NCBI RefSeq assembly: GCF_000350225.1 | Contig: NW_005179015.1 | Span: 509,258-573,257 of the forward strand | DNA length: 64,000 nt | Origin: Chondrus crispus | Lineage: Eukaryota; Rhodophyta; Florideophyceae; Gigartinales; Gigartinaceae | Direction of reading: 5' to 3' | Program-made: the position numbers and the translations under genes | In this document: positions 21,170-30,691 of the stretch, one piece after another | Layout of the letters: each line of letters opens with the position of its first letter | Numbering within the stretch: the stretch's first letter is position 1 | The notes under the pieces: generated by a model | Database searches by the model: none | Seen by the model: the letters and a program-made list of their open reading frames with translations, nothing else | What the model was told of the DNA's origin: nothing

Positions 21170-22772
21170 CCTAGAAACAGGGCAGGGGCATCACCATACC
21201 CATCGACTTGCCGAGAGAGAGGAGAGACGAGGAGATTGACTAATTTTACCTTGACCGCCCGTGAGGGACCACTGCACCACTACGCGCCCCACCATAACCA
21301 TCAACGCGCTTTGTTCTTCGAAGAGCATCCTGGAGCGGCGCTCGGGAACAACACTGTGCGTTCATCTGCGCGAGTGGAGGCACGACCGGGGCGGCGATTT
21401 CTACGATCACCGCGCCGTTACTCAAGGGAGACATGAGGGAGGAAACATTGAGTTTCAAGGTAAAGTATGCGCCCTATGTCATGAAAAAGTGGAAGATCTA
21501 AACCGCTCGCACTCTCGTTCGGACCGCATTCCCTTGGCCGGTATGAAGTCATGTACCGACCCAGAGCTTCTCGTGTCCTAGGTGATGTGTAAGACCATCC
21601 CCGAAACCACAAATGTAGATGCATTGACGGATGGGCAAATCATGGAATAGATTGAGTCCCGAGCGCGAGTGTCAGATAGAGCTGTCGATAGCCAAGTGGC
21701 CCACGCATTGACACGCGTCAAGTTCAAGCAGAGCAAGGCAGATCTAGGCGGGTTCTGTGCTCCAGTTCTTCACTGACACAGTGAAGGAGTTACACAGAAA
21801 CCGCGTACAGCACGTAAACACTTACTGTGCCAAGGCTCTCGTTCGGCAGGTGCTGCAAAAGCTGAAACTGCGTATGCTTAGGGACAAGCTCAAGTCAAGC
21901 ATGTAGTTCTGGAAGGTAGAAGACAAGAAGAATTTCCAATTCTTCATGGATCTGGTCAGGACCACCTACGCGGAGGTCGCCACCTACGTCGAGAACCGCG
22001 GTCTGCCAGGCAACGAAGAGTACCTTGGATCCGACAGGCGCCCAAGGAGGGACCGCAAATCAAGGGAACGGGAATACAACCCCATTAAACCAGATGACAA
22101 AAGGGGAGAAAATCCGCCGGGCTCTCACAGCAACAACCAAGCGCCGCCCAGGAAGTCGAAGAAGCGCAAGTCGGCCGAGTGGACGCAGAAATGCCTGAAC
22201 CCGCGCTGTGAGAAGACTCATTGTGTGATGTACTGCGAGGACATAACAGACGAAGACAAGCGAAGGCTCCTTAAGGAAAATTTCGATGCAAGGAAGAAAC
22301 TGAAGGCCGCCTCGATCCAGCACAGCCCATGGGGTGACGACAAGTGGAAGGCAATGATCGACGACACATTGGACGTCATTGCGCTTGGCGACTACGGAGC
22401 AGACGAGTCAGCTCTCCTTCTGAAGGTGACAAAGATTATTTTGGAGACAGGAACGGCCGTGAAGCTAGTGCAGTTTGACGAACCAATCCAACTGTTCCCA
22501 GCAGTCGACCTGAAACCAGGGTCTATTACTGCGTCCCCTAGAGCATCTTTTAACGTCACCGTGTGCCACCCTCTGGGCTGCTTCGCTTGCGTAAGGTAGA
22601 GTTTCTCGTCATCGGCCCAGATATGGACGAGGTCCTGCTGGGCCGCCCGCTCCTCAAGTGCCTGGGTTCCAACCGGGAGACGCACCTGGAGACGGCACGT
22701 CAAAAGAATAACGACGCCGAAATAAGCGACCTCATAACTCAAGCTGGAGATGAGTACCACGGTACGGGGTAA
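21170..22772 (+). pseudogene. Element A gag and protease region
   Basis: A gag start (MPIDLPRER-like in the 26.3-kb copy, degraded here), a helical capsid-like part, and a longest open piece at 21946-22599. That piece ends in a basic stretch and a zinc-knuckle-like C..H..C cluster (CLNPRCEKTHCVMYC). It is followed by FLVIGPDMDEVLLGRPLLKCLG at ~22600-22670, the C-terminal flap end of a retroviral-type aspartic protease. The frame changes between these parts. Confidence 0.6.
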
Positions 22773-23099
22773 CAGAGCAAGGCAGCCGCATCTGCTCCAT
22801 GTACAAAGCTGTGGTACGAACAGGCCGAAGAAGACCCAATTGACCTACCTGACTCTGTGGGCGCTAACTTCCGCGCCGTGAACCGGAACGACATACAGGA
22901 GGCAATTGGGGTAATGGTAGAAGTGGCGAATGGTAATGGAATTTCCACGCTGGGACTGAAGCAAATGGAATCCATGCTGCAGGAGCCCAGAGAAATTTTA
23001 TGTATTAACCTGGACGCGGACCCCCCAGCAAAAGGTCGAGCCTATGATGATCAAGCTAAAGTAGAACCACTGGCCGGTCCGTGCAAAGCAACGGAAGTA

Positions 23100-26083
23100 C
23101 CCGACTAAGCAACACGCGTTCATCGCTGCTGCAATAAGGTAGCTGAACTCCGTTGGTGCTACCAAGCGCAACCCAACCCTCAGGCGCGGTGGGCAAGCTG
23201 AGCCCTAGCCGTCCCCAAACCCGGCTCGGGCAAGTTTCGTTTTACTGTAGACCTCCGAGTACCCAACCGCGAAACCATTCCGATCGTATTCTCTATGCCG
23301 AACCTTGAGCACATGATACATAGCACAGCCGAAAGCACCTGTTTCGCGCAGCTGGACATGTGCGCCACATACTGGCAGACACCCCTGCGCAAAGACTCTC
23401 AGGAGAGCTTGTCCCTTCAGACTCCGCTTGGAGTCTAGACTCCAGTTCGCCTAAGCGAACTGGTTCCTGGCGTTTGTTTGTCCTTGCAGCAATTACTCCA
23501 AAGACAAACGGATGCCGGAATCATTCTCAGAGCGTCACCTCTTCGATTCTTGGCGAATGTATTGACAGGATCATCCAGTGGCTTCACGATTTCCTCATGC
23601 CCGCGCAGGACGAAAAGGAGCTACAGCATTCAACTCTGAAGTGTCTCAGACAGTGCTGCAAGTACGGCCTGAAGCGGCACGTGAAAAAGTGCAAGCTTTT
23701 CCAGAAGGAAGCCAACTTCTGCGGCCGAATCATCGACGCAAGTGGCATACAATACAACCCGCGAGATCTTCACACACTCCTGAACATGCGTAAGCCGGAG
23801 TTCGCCTCGGATCTCCAGCAGTTCCTCTGCCCAACAAACTGGATGAGGAAAAGTATACCACAATACTCCAGCACCATTTCACCCTTACACAGGCTGATAG
23901 AACCATGCTACAGTATGGCCAAAATGCGTACCAAACGAGCAGTGGAGAACATCTCACTGTCTGTACAATGGGGGAATACACAGGACTCTGCCTTTAACCA
24001 GGTCCAATATCATATAGTTCAGTCAATCAAGCCTGGACATCCAAACCTTGATCATAGGCTTTTTCTGTTCACAGACGCGTCCGAGACACACTGGGAATCT
24101 GTGCTCACACAGGTATCCCAGGAGCAAACGGATATGGACGTGTAGGAGCAAGATCATCAACCACTCGCGTTTCAGAAACGTGAGTGGCTGAAGGATCCGG
24201 AAAGAATCTTCCCGGATCCTCTACAAGAGCGTCCGCAAACTGGAGTATCGTGGAGAAGGAGTCCTTCACGGAATTGGAGTCAATGACAAGGCTCGATCAC
24301 TTCACAGCATCAGGCGAGGTCTCCCTGTACACATATCACGCTAACCTTGTCTACATTTTCGACCCGTACGGACGGAACCCCGGGATGAGCAGACACACCG
24401 CGAATAAGCTCATGCGCTGGGCACTAAAACTCAGCGCGTGTCTTTATGTCATCGAACACCTCCCAGGGGAGCGCCATGTATGGGCGGACCTTCTCACGCG
24501 ATGGGCTGTCAAGCCCGGGATTATAGTCAAGTGCATCAAGCTTGTAACTCTATTCTATGCTCCCATCACCACGGAGACCAAGACCAAATACGATTGGTCG
24601 ACCAGCAGCGACTTCTATAAGGCACGGAGGGAAACGAAAGAGTAGCCGCCGCAGGGTTCCAAGGCGAAAATGGCATTATCCGATACAAGGCTGGTGGTTT
24701 CTGGGTCCGAGCCGACAGCGGCCTCCTACGCCTGCGACTCCTGATAGCAACGCATACAGGGCAATGGGGGACACATAAGGATACGTCCAACCACGGGAGC
24801 TCTCCGGGAACACTTCCACAGTGAATCAATGGCTAAGGATGTAGAGACGTTCGTCAAGTCCTGCCTGCATTGCCTATGCACGGCCAGAGATAGGAGCATG
24901 CCCCGACCAATGGGGCACAGCCTTCACTCTGACGCCCCGAAAAAGATCCTACATTTGGATTAGTGCTACATAGGAAAGAGTGACAATCTCTTCCTGTACG
25001 TTCTGATACTCAAGGACGACTTCAGTTCGTTCTTGTAGCTCTTCCCATTCGAGGCCGCAGACGACGCCACAACCGTTGGTGCGCTTATGGAGTGGTTCTC
25101 CTCCTTTGGGGTCGTAATGCAGTGGGTCTCGGATAGGGGATCTCATTTCAAGAACGAGTTTGTCGCAGGAATGAGAGAGAGGAGATCCCATGGGAATGGT
25201 GCACCATTTCACACTGTTGTACTGCCCGTGGTCTAACGGCACGGTAGAGATGGTATGCAGAGAGCTACTGTGGGTTTTGCGGGGGCTCACGTCGGAGTTC
25301 CAAATCCACTTCAGAATGTAGCCCTCAGTCCTTCCCCTGGTCCATTCCATCTTCAATAACACTCCGCTCGCGCGTCTGCCAGGTAGATGCCCTTTGTCGG
25401 CATTTACCGGGCTGCCAGCGGACTCGCCACTACGAGCAGTCGAGGTCAACGACAACGGACAGGTCAAGATGATGGACATCGACGAGGTGCGTGCTAAGCA
25501 AGTTATGAAGCTCGAAAGCCTTTTGGGGGCTCTGGACTCGATGCACCGCGATGTGCAGGAGCGAGTGACTAAGACTCGGGAGTCCCAGATCAATCGCCAT
25601 AGCCGTCGCACTCATGTACGCAAATTCAACTTCGACCTCGGCGACTTCGTACTCCGCAGCTTCAGCGAAAAGACGCAGAGACGAATGATTTCCTTTTGTT
25701 GGCGCGGCTCGTTCCGCGTAACCAAGGTGTTCTCCGACTTCTTGTACGAGGTGGAAGACCTGCGCTCGGCGAAGAAGTCTAATACTCATAGAATGCGCTT
25801 CAAGTTTTTCCGCAACAAGGACCTGGAGGTTACGACCGAGTTACTCGAGCAGCTAGCTTTCTAAGACGGGGAGTACTGTGTCGTCGAGAAATTACTTGAC
25901 ATAAGGATCCAAGTAGGAGAACCATAAGTACTGGTAGCGTGGGGCGGTTTCGAAGACGAAGATCCTGCGTGGGAAAACCTCGCAATTATGCGGAAGGACG
26001 CGCCGGCTATGCTCAACGACTTCCTTGACGATCTAAGGGACAAAGGCACGTTGCGTAAGAAGAGGACCGCTAAACACTACTAA
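23100..26083 (+). pseudogene. Element A pol: RT, RNase H, integrase, chromodomain
   Basis: RT starts at FTVDLRVPNRE (~23240) with LDMCATYWQTPL; the active-site block reads QWLHDFL (~23575) where YxDD is expected, so the catalytic pair is altered. LFTDASETHWESVLTQ begins RNase H, continuing to VWADLLTRW (~24500). Integrase has CLHCLC, HLD-CYIG and VSDRGSHFKNE. The C-terminal ORF 25394-25864 carries the GPY/F-like FDLGDFVLRS and YEVEDL. After a stop, a chromodomain-like piece (VAWGGFEDEDPAWENL) runs to 26083. Stops, frameshifts and two hairpin insertions at 24161-24219 disrupt it. Confidence 0.8.
24161..24219. repeat. Two consecutive small hairpins in the RNase H region
   Basis: Arms 24161-24173/24175-24187 (13 bp) and 24193-24204/24208-24219 (12 bp) are each complementary with one mismatch. 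Skipping the second arm of each joins the conserved HQPLAFL to STRASANWSIVEKESF in the frame expected for RNase H. Confidence 0.78.
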
Positions 26084-26128
26084 CCACAAACCAAACAACA
26101 CTGCATCATCATGGTTGTCTGTGGGGGC

Positions 26129-26480
26129 TGTTGTGCCTGCAACGAAGGTGCAGATGTTTAGAGAGGTCAACGTACTGTAGCATATTGACAGGAGACAGCG
26201 GGCGATACTGGCGAGCGAATTATTTCTCGAGACACGCGGGGATCAGGAGACGGCAATATCCCGAAGCGAAAAGCGAGGAGGTCTGGGGGCCGATTAAAAA
26301 GAATGCCCTCCCTGGAAACAGGGCGGGGCATCACCATGCCCATCGACTTGCCGAGAGAGAGGAGCGATGAGGAGCCTGACTCATTTTACCTTGACCGCCC
26401 CTGCGGGACCGCTATACCGCTGCGCGCCGCCCCAGGGCCATCAGAAACAAAGCCGTACCGGAGCAAGTTTATGGATTTTA
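26129..26480 (+). mobile_element. Second copy of the element A 5' end, truncated
   Basis: About 350 bp collinear with ~20989-21330 (GTACTGTAGCATATTGACAGG and the gag start), clearly diverged from it. It stops abruptly at ~26480 against the NSDHL relic. This is either a head-to-tail neighbour or a recombination product. Confidence 0.75.
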
Positions 26481-26486
26481 ACTGTT

Positions 26487-27081
26487 AAGACAAAAGCAGA
26501 CGCCGAGAAGCTTGTTTCAGCTGCTAATCGCGAATCTCTTAGAACTTGTGCTATTAGAGCCAGTGAAATCTTTAGGGAACGTGATCCTGCTTTAGTTCCA
26601 AGGCTCTTCGAAGCAGGGCGAGGAGTGAAGACCAAAATAAATCATCGGGAATGGAAAGACAATATGGGAGTTCACGTATGTCGGCAACGTAGCTGATGCA
26701 TACATGAAAGCTGCAGAACATCTCACTATGCGTAGTCCCGTTGCAGGGCAAGCATAATTCATTACGAACGATGAAACGACGCTGTTCTGGGAACAATGCG
26801 GAGCACCCTGGATGGGTTAGGCCATCCAGTTCCTGAATCAAAGATTCCATCTGCGGTATGTTTCTTCATTTGCGGTCTTGCTTGAAGTCATACAATTCCT
26901 TCTCTCTCCAATTTACAAGCCCCAGAAACCACTGCCGTTTTCATGTTTTTTGCTCACATCATACCGAAACATATCTTGCGAGAAAGCCAAGAAATACTTT
27001 GGATATACACCAGAGGTTTCCATGGAAGAAAGAATGAAGAGAACTATTAACTTCTTTAGACCTCTCGCGAAGGACACATAG
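26487..27081 (+). pseudogene. Sterol-4-alpha-carboxylate 3-dehydrogenase (NSDHL/ERG26-like), 3' half
   Basis: The relic starts at KTKADAEKLVSAAN, just after the catalytic Tyr position of this short-chain dehydrogenase family. It continues with LRTCAIRASEIF, TYVGNVADAYMKAAEHL, FITNDETTLFWEQC and the C-terminal YFGYTPEVSMEERMKRTINFF. The functional enzyme oxidatively decarboxylates C4-methyl sterol acids in the ER during sterol synthesis. One frameshift (~26665) and two in-frame stops (in GQA-stop-FIT and WMG-stop-AI) make it a pseudogene. The 5' half, including the nucleotide-binding Rossmann motif, is absent. It abuts the truncated gag of element A on the left. No poly(A) tail is seen. Confidence 0.82.
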
Positions 27082-27279
27082 TCTGCAAAGAGTGAATAGC
27101 AAGGAGTCTGCGCGCTGTTCGCATGATTAAAGCTTGGCTTGCTCACCATAACTTTGACTTATCCCTTCTCTGCATTTAATAAATCCCCGACATGCCGCCC
27201 TTCACCTCCTTTAAGGTCCCAGCACGAGACATCTTCTCGAGATGTTTTTAACGCTCGAAGTCACAATACCATGAATCTG
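27082..27279. other. No supported gene
   Basis: Short spacer between the NSDHL relic and the 5' LTR of element C. Confidence 0.5.
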
Positions 27280-27515
27280 TGTGGCCAGCTCTGCGCCGCA
27301 TTATTCAACAGAAAGGCTCTCCGCACGGTTACAGTATCCAAAGTGTGCGCGCACACTTTGGATGAACTGTAAGGGCATTTTTGGAATGTGTTCTATTGCA
27401 GTAGCTTAGACTTCCACGGTGCCGTGCAACGACGTCGCTCCTCCGGTTGTTAAAAATGGAGACTGACGGAGTAAAGAAAGACAAGCATCCCAGCCTGGTA
27501 CCGCAATTCGTCACG
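27280..27515 (+). repeat. 5' LTR of element C
   Basis: Begins TGTGGCCAGCTC and is collinear with 47315-47550. Contains a perfect 28-bp palindrome at 27336-27363 (arm ATCCAAAGTGTGCG) and an ATTCGTCAC end. The right boundary is within a few bases. Confidence 0.75.
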
Positions 27516-27886
27516 GTGAGCACTTCACGTTCGAACTTCGATCACGTACTGATCCCACACCCTTTCAGATCCCGACTAACCGCACGGTATGAAATACGCA
27601 ATTTCGAACGCCTAGAAAAGCTCACCAGCGATTTCGAGGCAAGGTCCGTCGTTTGTGGCGCCTTCAGCCAACCACCTACGTCTCCTCCGTACGGATGTGG
27701 AGTCGATTCGTATTTTCCTTCGCCTGTATGACCAGTACAGTAACGAAGTCACGGCCCGCGCGGAGCAACTCACCGCTGCTAGGTCCATCGCGACGGAAGA
27801 AATCCGTCCGGCAAATCTCAAGTTTTGAATTGACCCCGAATGTCTCCAGTCAGCCATCGCCCTGGGTCTAATACCGGATGTTGAAG
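27516..27886 (+). pseudogene. Element C gag, N-terminal part
   Basis: A plus-strand frame at ~27690-27890 reads RLYDQYSNEVTARAEQL, IATEEIRPANLKF, a TGA, then IDPECLQSAIALGLIPDVEDY before it is cut by element B. It is the head of the gag that continues at 42864. Confidence 0.65.
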
Positions 27887-27891
27887 ACTAT
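27887..27891. repeat. Target duplication ACTAT, left of element B
   Basis: ACTAT here is repeated at 42859-42863, immediately outside both ends of element B. Confidence 0.95.
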
Positions 27892-28857
27892 TGTAGTGCA
27901 ATGCGCCTGTCAGGCAGAGACCAAGGTCCGACGGTCCAACACAAACAACAGCAACAACAACAACAACTGCCAACAGTACAGCGCTACGGAGTGTTCGAAG
28001 CTCCCTGTCCTCTTTAAGCGGGTTTGCGGCCCGCAGTAGCTCGGATCCCGGATAGGGGGGGCAAAGAGAAGGGCCCAGCCCGGGATCGGTAAATGGTGGT
28101 AGAGACTTGTAAAGGCAACTGCTCGACGAGTTCGGAGGGATGTTAGGTAAACCTGGTCCGATGGGTCGTAAATCCGATACTCGAAGAGCGCCTTGTACAC
28201 CTTATACCCTTGATAAGGTCTTCGACGGGGACGTCGCAACGTAGCCCGTCGGGAAAGAAGAAAACGTAGCAGCGCTACACCGTCGTACTGCCCGATGGCA
28301 AAGTACCAAAAACGGATCGGTCGCAACCAGATTCCGATGGAGCCAACACTGAGAAAAGCACCACTGGTGCACCAACACAGAAGCCCGATGGCAAATGACG
28401 TCACGTTGCGGATTGCAATCCTACAAGGTGGGACCAACTCAAGATTAAGGGAAATTAGGATAGGGAAGTAAAGGAAAATTGATAAGGAAAAAACGGGACC
28501 CCCGAGCGCAAAGGATAAAGTAATCTGTAGTTAAAGGGAATGTCTTATAAAAGACGGACTTCAACCAAGGCGATATCAGACTCTGGCAACTCTGGTTACC
28601 TTTACTGACTTGGTCGTCAGAGGGCTAAGGTATATATCGCCCCGCCGGAGCCAGTACAGTAGCTCGCGGCGCTAGATTCTAGATCTAATCTAGTGTCAGC
28701 AAAATTAATGCCAACTAATTAACTAAATAAAATAAAATAATTAAAAATTAAAACTGTGCAATTATTCACACGTGCATCCCCCAAACCCGGACTACTTTTC
28801 ATATCCAAATATTTTCCTTTCTTTTCACCCCCCTTTCCAGGTGCGTATTGCACTACA
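27892..28857 (-). repeat. 3' LTR of element B
   Basis: Near-identical partner of 41898-42858. Differences include an 8-bp indel near the (CAA)n run and a few substitutions. It contains a TATATAT box near 28630 and an AT-rich stretch at 28710-28765. Confidence 0.95.
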
Positions 28858-28870
28858 TATCCCCCTTCTG
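28858..28870 (-). promoter_or_regulatory. Polypurine tract of element B
   Basis: On the sense strand AGAAGGGGGATA lies directly before the 3' LTR, the expected plus-strand priming site. Confidence 0.75.
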
Positions 28871-28964
28871 AGCGTTCTTGCACATCGGCTACACTCCTTG
28901 ATCTCCAACTCCTTCTTCTCTTCTCGACCCCCCCACTTTTCCATTCCTGACTGACTGTCCCCGC

Positions 28965-30635
28965 ATGAGCAAGGACAAGACGAATCCCACGTGTTCTCCA
29001 CCTCCTGAGCTCGCGGGCGAAAACACTGCCCGTCGACGCACCGGTGTCGGCTTCGCAAACAAGTCTCGCGCTTCCGTCGACCTCCCTCCTATACCCCGAC
29101 GTCCTCCTGATTCGGACGTCTCCGACCCGGCCTTTCATCCAGGTTATCATCCCTCTTGGGTAGCCCGCCACTACCCCTCGCTCGAAGAGCTACAGGACAA
29201 AATCATGCACGAACATCTTTCCTTATTTGCCTCGGCCCAGTGGTTCTCCTCCGTGGGTATTGGCGACGTTTCCAAAATCGAACACCAATTCGCTGACGAC
29301 GCGGGCATGCTTCCCGGTAATCTCCCGGTGCTTGCCATCCGCTCCTTTGACTGGCGAACCCGTATAGCAGTTCCGACTTCCATCCTACGTCATCCTCCCC
29401 CACGGGGCCGTTCCACTCTCTCCATGCGATTTATGGAGGCCATATTCGCTCGGCTTGCCATCCCCATTTCCGACACCCTCATACCCTCGACATACGGTTG
29501 CGACACCTGGCGTTGTCGTACAGAGGGCGAACGCCTCTACTTGGACAATCTCATTGATATCACCTTTGGTGACCCTGCCGCCGAGGCGGATCGCCTGTGG
29601 CGAAACCAACATACTGTCACATCCGATGCCATCTTCTGGACCGAACCCATTATCCCTTCGAATTTCCGTCATTTAAAACGCGGGGGTATTTTCTTCTTTC
29701 AGAACACAGTGCGTTTTGAACGGCGTATTCGGTCTGATACGGGGTACTTCATCGGCTACCAAATGGTAGAGGCGCGCGAGATTTCCCGTCGGCATTATGC
29801 AAGTCGTTACCAGCGCATCCTCTCATGGTGGAGCCAGTACGAGGTGATTCAAGGCTTTTGGGCCGAAATGGGACCCATACTCACGTACTATGGCAGCTAC
29901 CTGCGAGATCCGCAACACGGGTTATGGGTGGTCTTCCTCACAGAGTGGTGCGTCAAAGTAGCTGCGACCCTCTTGTGGGAGACCTATGATTGCTGGCGCC
30001 TATGGCACCTCCCCGCAAAGCTGATAGCACAAATGCGTCTATTGGACTTCTCTGTCCCTCTGGGTGGCTCTGATGGCAATCGCGAAATACGCTCCCTCCT
30101 TGATACTATCGAGGGCGTGGATTGGGACTGTGTCCCTCCGCAAAACTCCTCTCGATCCTTCAATCGCCAACGTCCCTCTTTCTCCCCTGGTCGAAACCAC
30201 CCAGCCGCGGGCGACTTCGTGTGGTTCAACCCCGGGTCATCGACCCTCTGCTCAGCGTGGGAAGCTCAAACGAGCCGTCGATTCGGAAACCAAACACCGG
30301 TTCCCGACGTCACCCCCATCGTCACATCTGACCCCCGGGAGCTTCAAGTATGCTCCCGTCCTTCCTCTCCAATTCCTCCTCGATCGGCTGTCCCTGCTTC
30401 CCCGCGCGCAGCCCTGGCCTCTCCATCCTCGTCAAAGGCGCCTCCAGCTGTCGAAATTCCCTCGGCAGGCCACACTGAAACATTATCGGTGAGGGAAGTG
30501 ATATCTCCCCCCCGGCCCCAACAATTTCCAAAAATACCCACGACGTCACGAGCGTATACTGTGCCTTGCTCCGTGCTCACGGTATTGAGGGAGAGGCTCT
30601 GCAAGGAGCCTCGATTGACGACCTGCGAGTTTTAG
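28965..30635 (+). CDS. Unknown 556-codon ORF antisense to element B
   Basis: It opens with ATG 108 bp inside the 3' LTR and runs opposite to gag-pol. I recognise no domain. The N-terminal ~50 residues are basic and Pro/Ser-rich. The centre (~60-390) is Trp/Arg-rich and globular-looking (HPSWVARHYPSLEEL, WWSQYEVIQGFWAEMG, a hydrophobic GLWVVFLTEWCVKVAATLLW run). The end (~400-530) is Pro/Ser-rich and probably disordered. After a C7 run near 30510 another frame offers a more structured tail (VYCALLRAHGIEG..., LVSSLPKGKFFG) to ~30690, so a one-base shift in the C-run is likely. A TATATAT box in the LTR at ~28630 could drive it. Antisense or extra ORFs after pol occur in some plant gypsy lineages, but no homology is claimed. 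It could also be a captured host gene. Confidence 0.6.
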   Translation: MSKDKTNPTCSPPPELAGENTARRRTGVGFANKSRASVDLPPIPRRPPDSDVSDPAFHPGYHPSWVARHYPSLEELQDKIMHEHLSLFASAQWFSSVGIGDVSKIEHQFADDAGMLPGNLPVLAIRSFDWRTRIAVPTSILRHPPPRGRSTLSMRFMEAIFARLAIPISDTLIPSTYGCDTWRCRTEGERLYLDNLIDITFGDPAAEADRLWRNQHTVTSDAIFWTEPIIPSNFRHLKRGGIFFFQNTVRFERRIRSDTGYFIGYQMVEAREISRRHYASRYQRILSWWSQYEVIQGFWAEMGPILTYYGSYLRDPQHGLWVVFLTEWCVKVAATLLWETYDCWRLWHLPAKLIAQMRLLDFSVPLGGSDGNREIRSLLDTIEGVDWDCVPPQNSSRSFNRQRPSFSPGRNHPAAGDFVWFNPGSSTLCSAWEAQTSRRFGNQTPVPDVTPIVTSDPRELQVCSRPSSPIPPRSAVPASPRAALASPSSSKAPPAVEIPSAGHTETLSVREVISPPRPQQFPKIPTTSRAYTVPCSVLTVLRERLCKEPRLTTCEF

Positions 30636-30691
30636 CTCGCCTCGTGTCATCACTTCCAAAGGGCAAATTCTTTGGCAACCCTCCCGTCTGA

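Larger units (their letters stand above)
20986..26090 (+). mobile_element. Ty3/gypsy element A (old, chromodomain type)
   Basis: The 5' segment from ~20986 is repeated at ~26129-26480, followed in both copies by the same gag start. The internal order is gag, protease, reverse transcriptase, RNase H, integrase, GPY/F module and chromodomain, all on the plus strand with many stops and frameshifts. LTR boundaries are not clear: the shared sequence before gag is short and no TG...CA pair with target duplication was found. Confidence 0.8.

Noticed and set aside
28825..29171. Minus-strand ORF opposite the start of the antisense gene in element B
   Set aside because: Short, basic, without motif, and explained as the mirror frame of the longer ORF.
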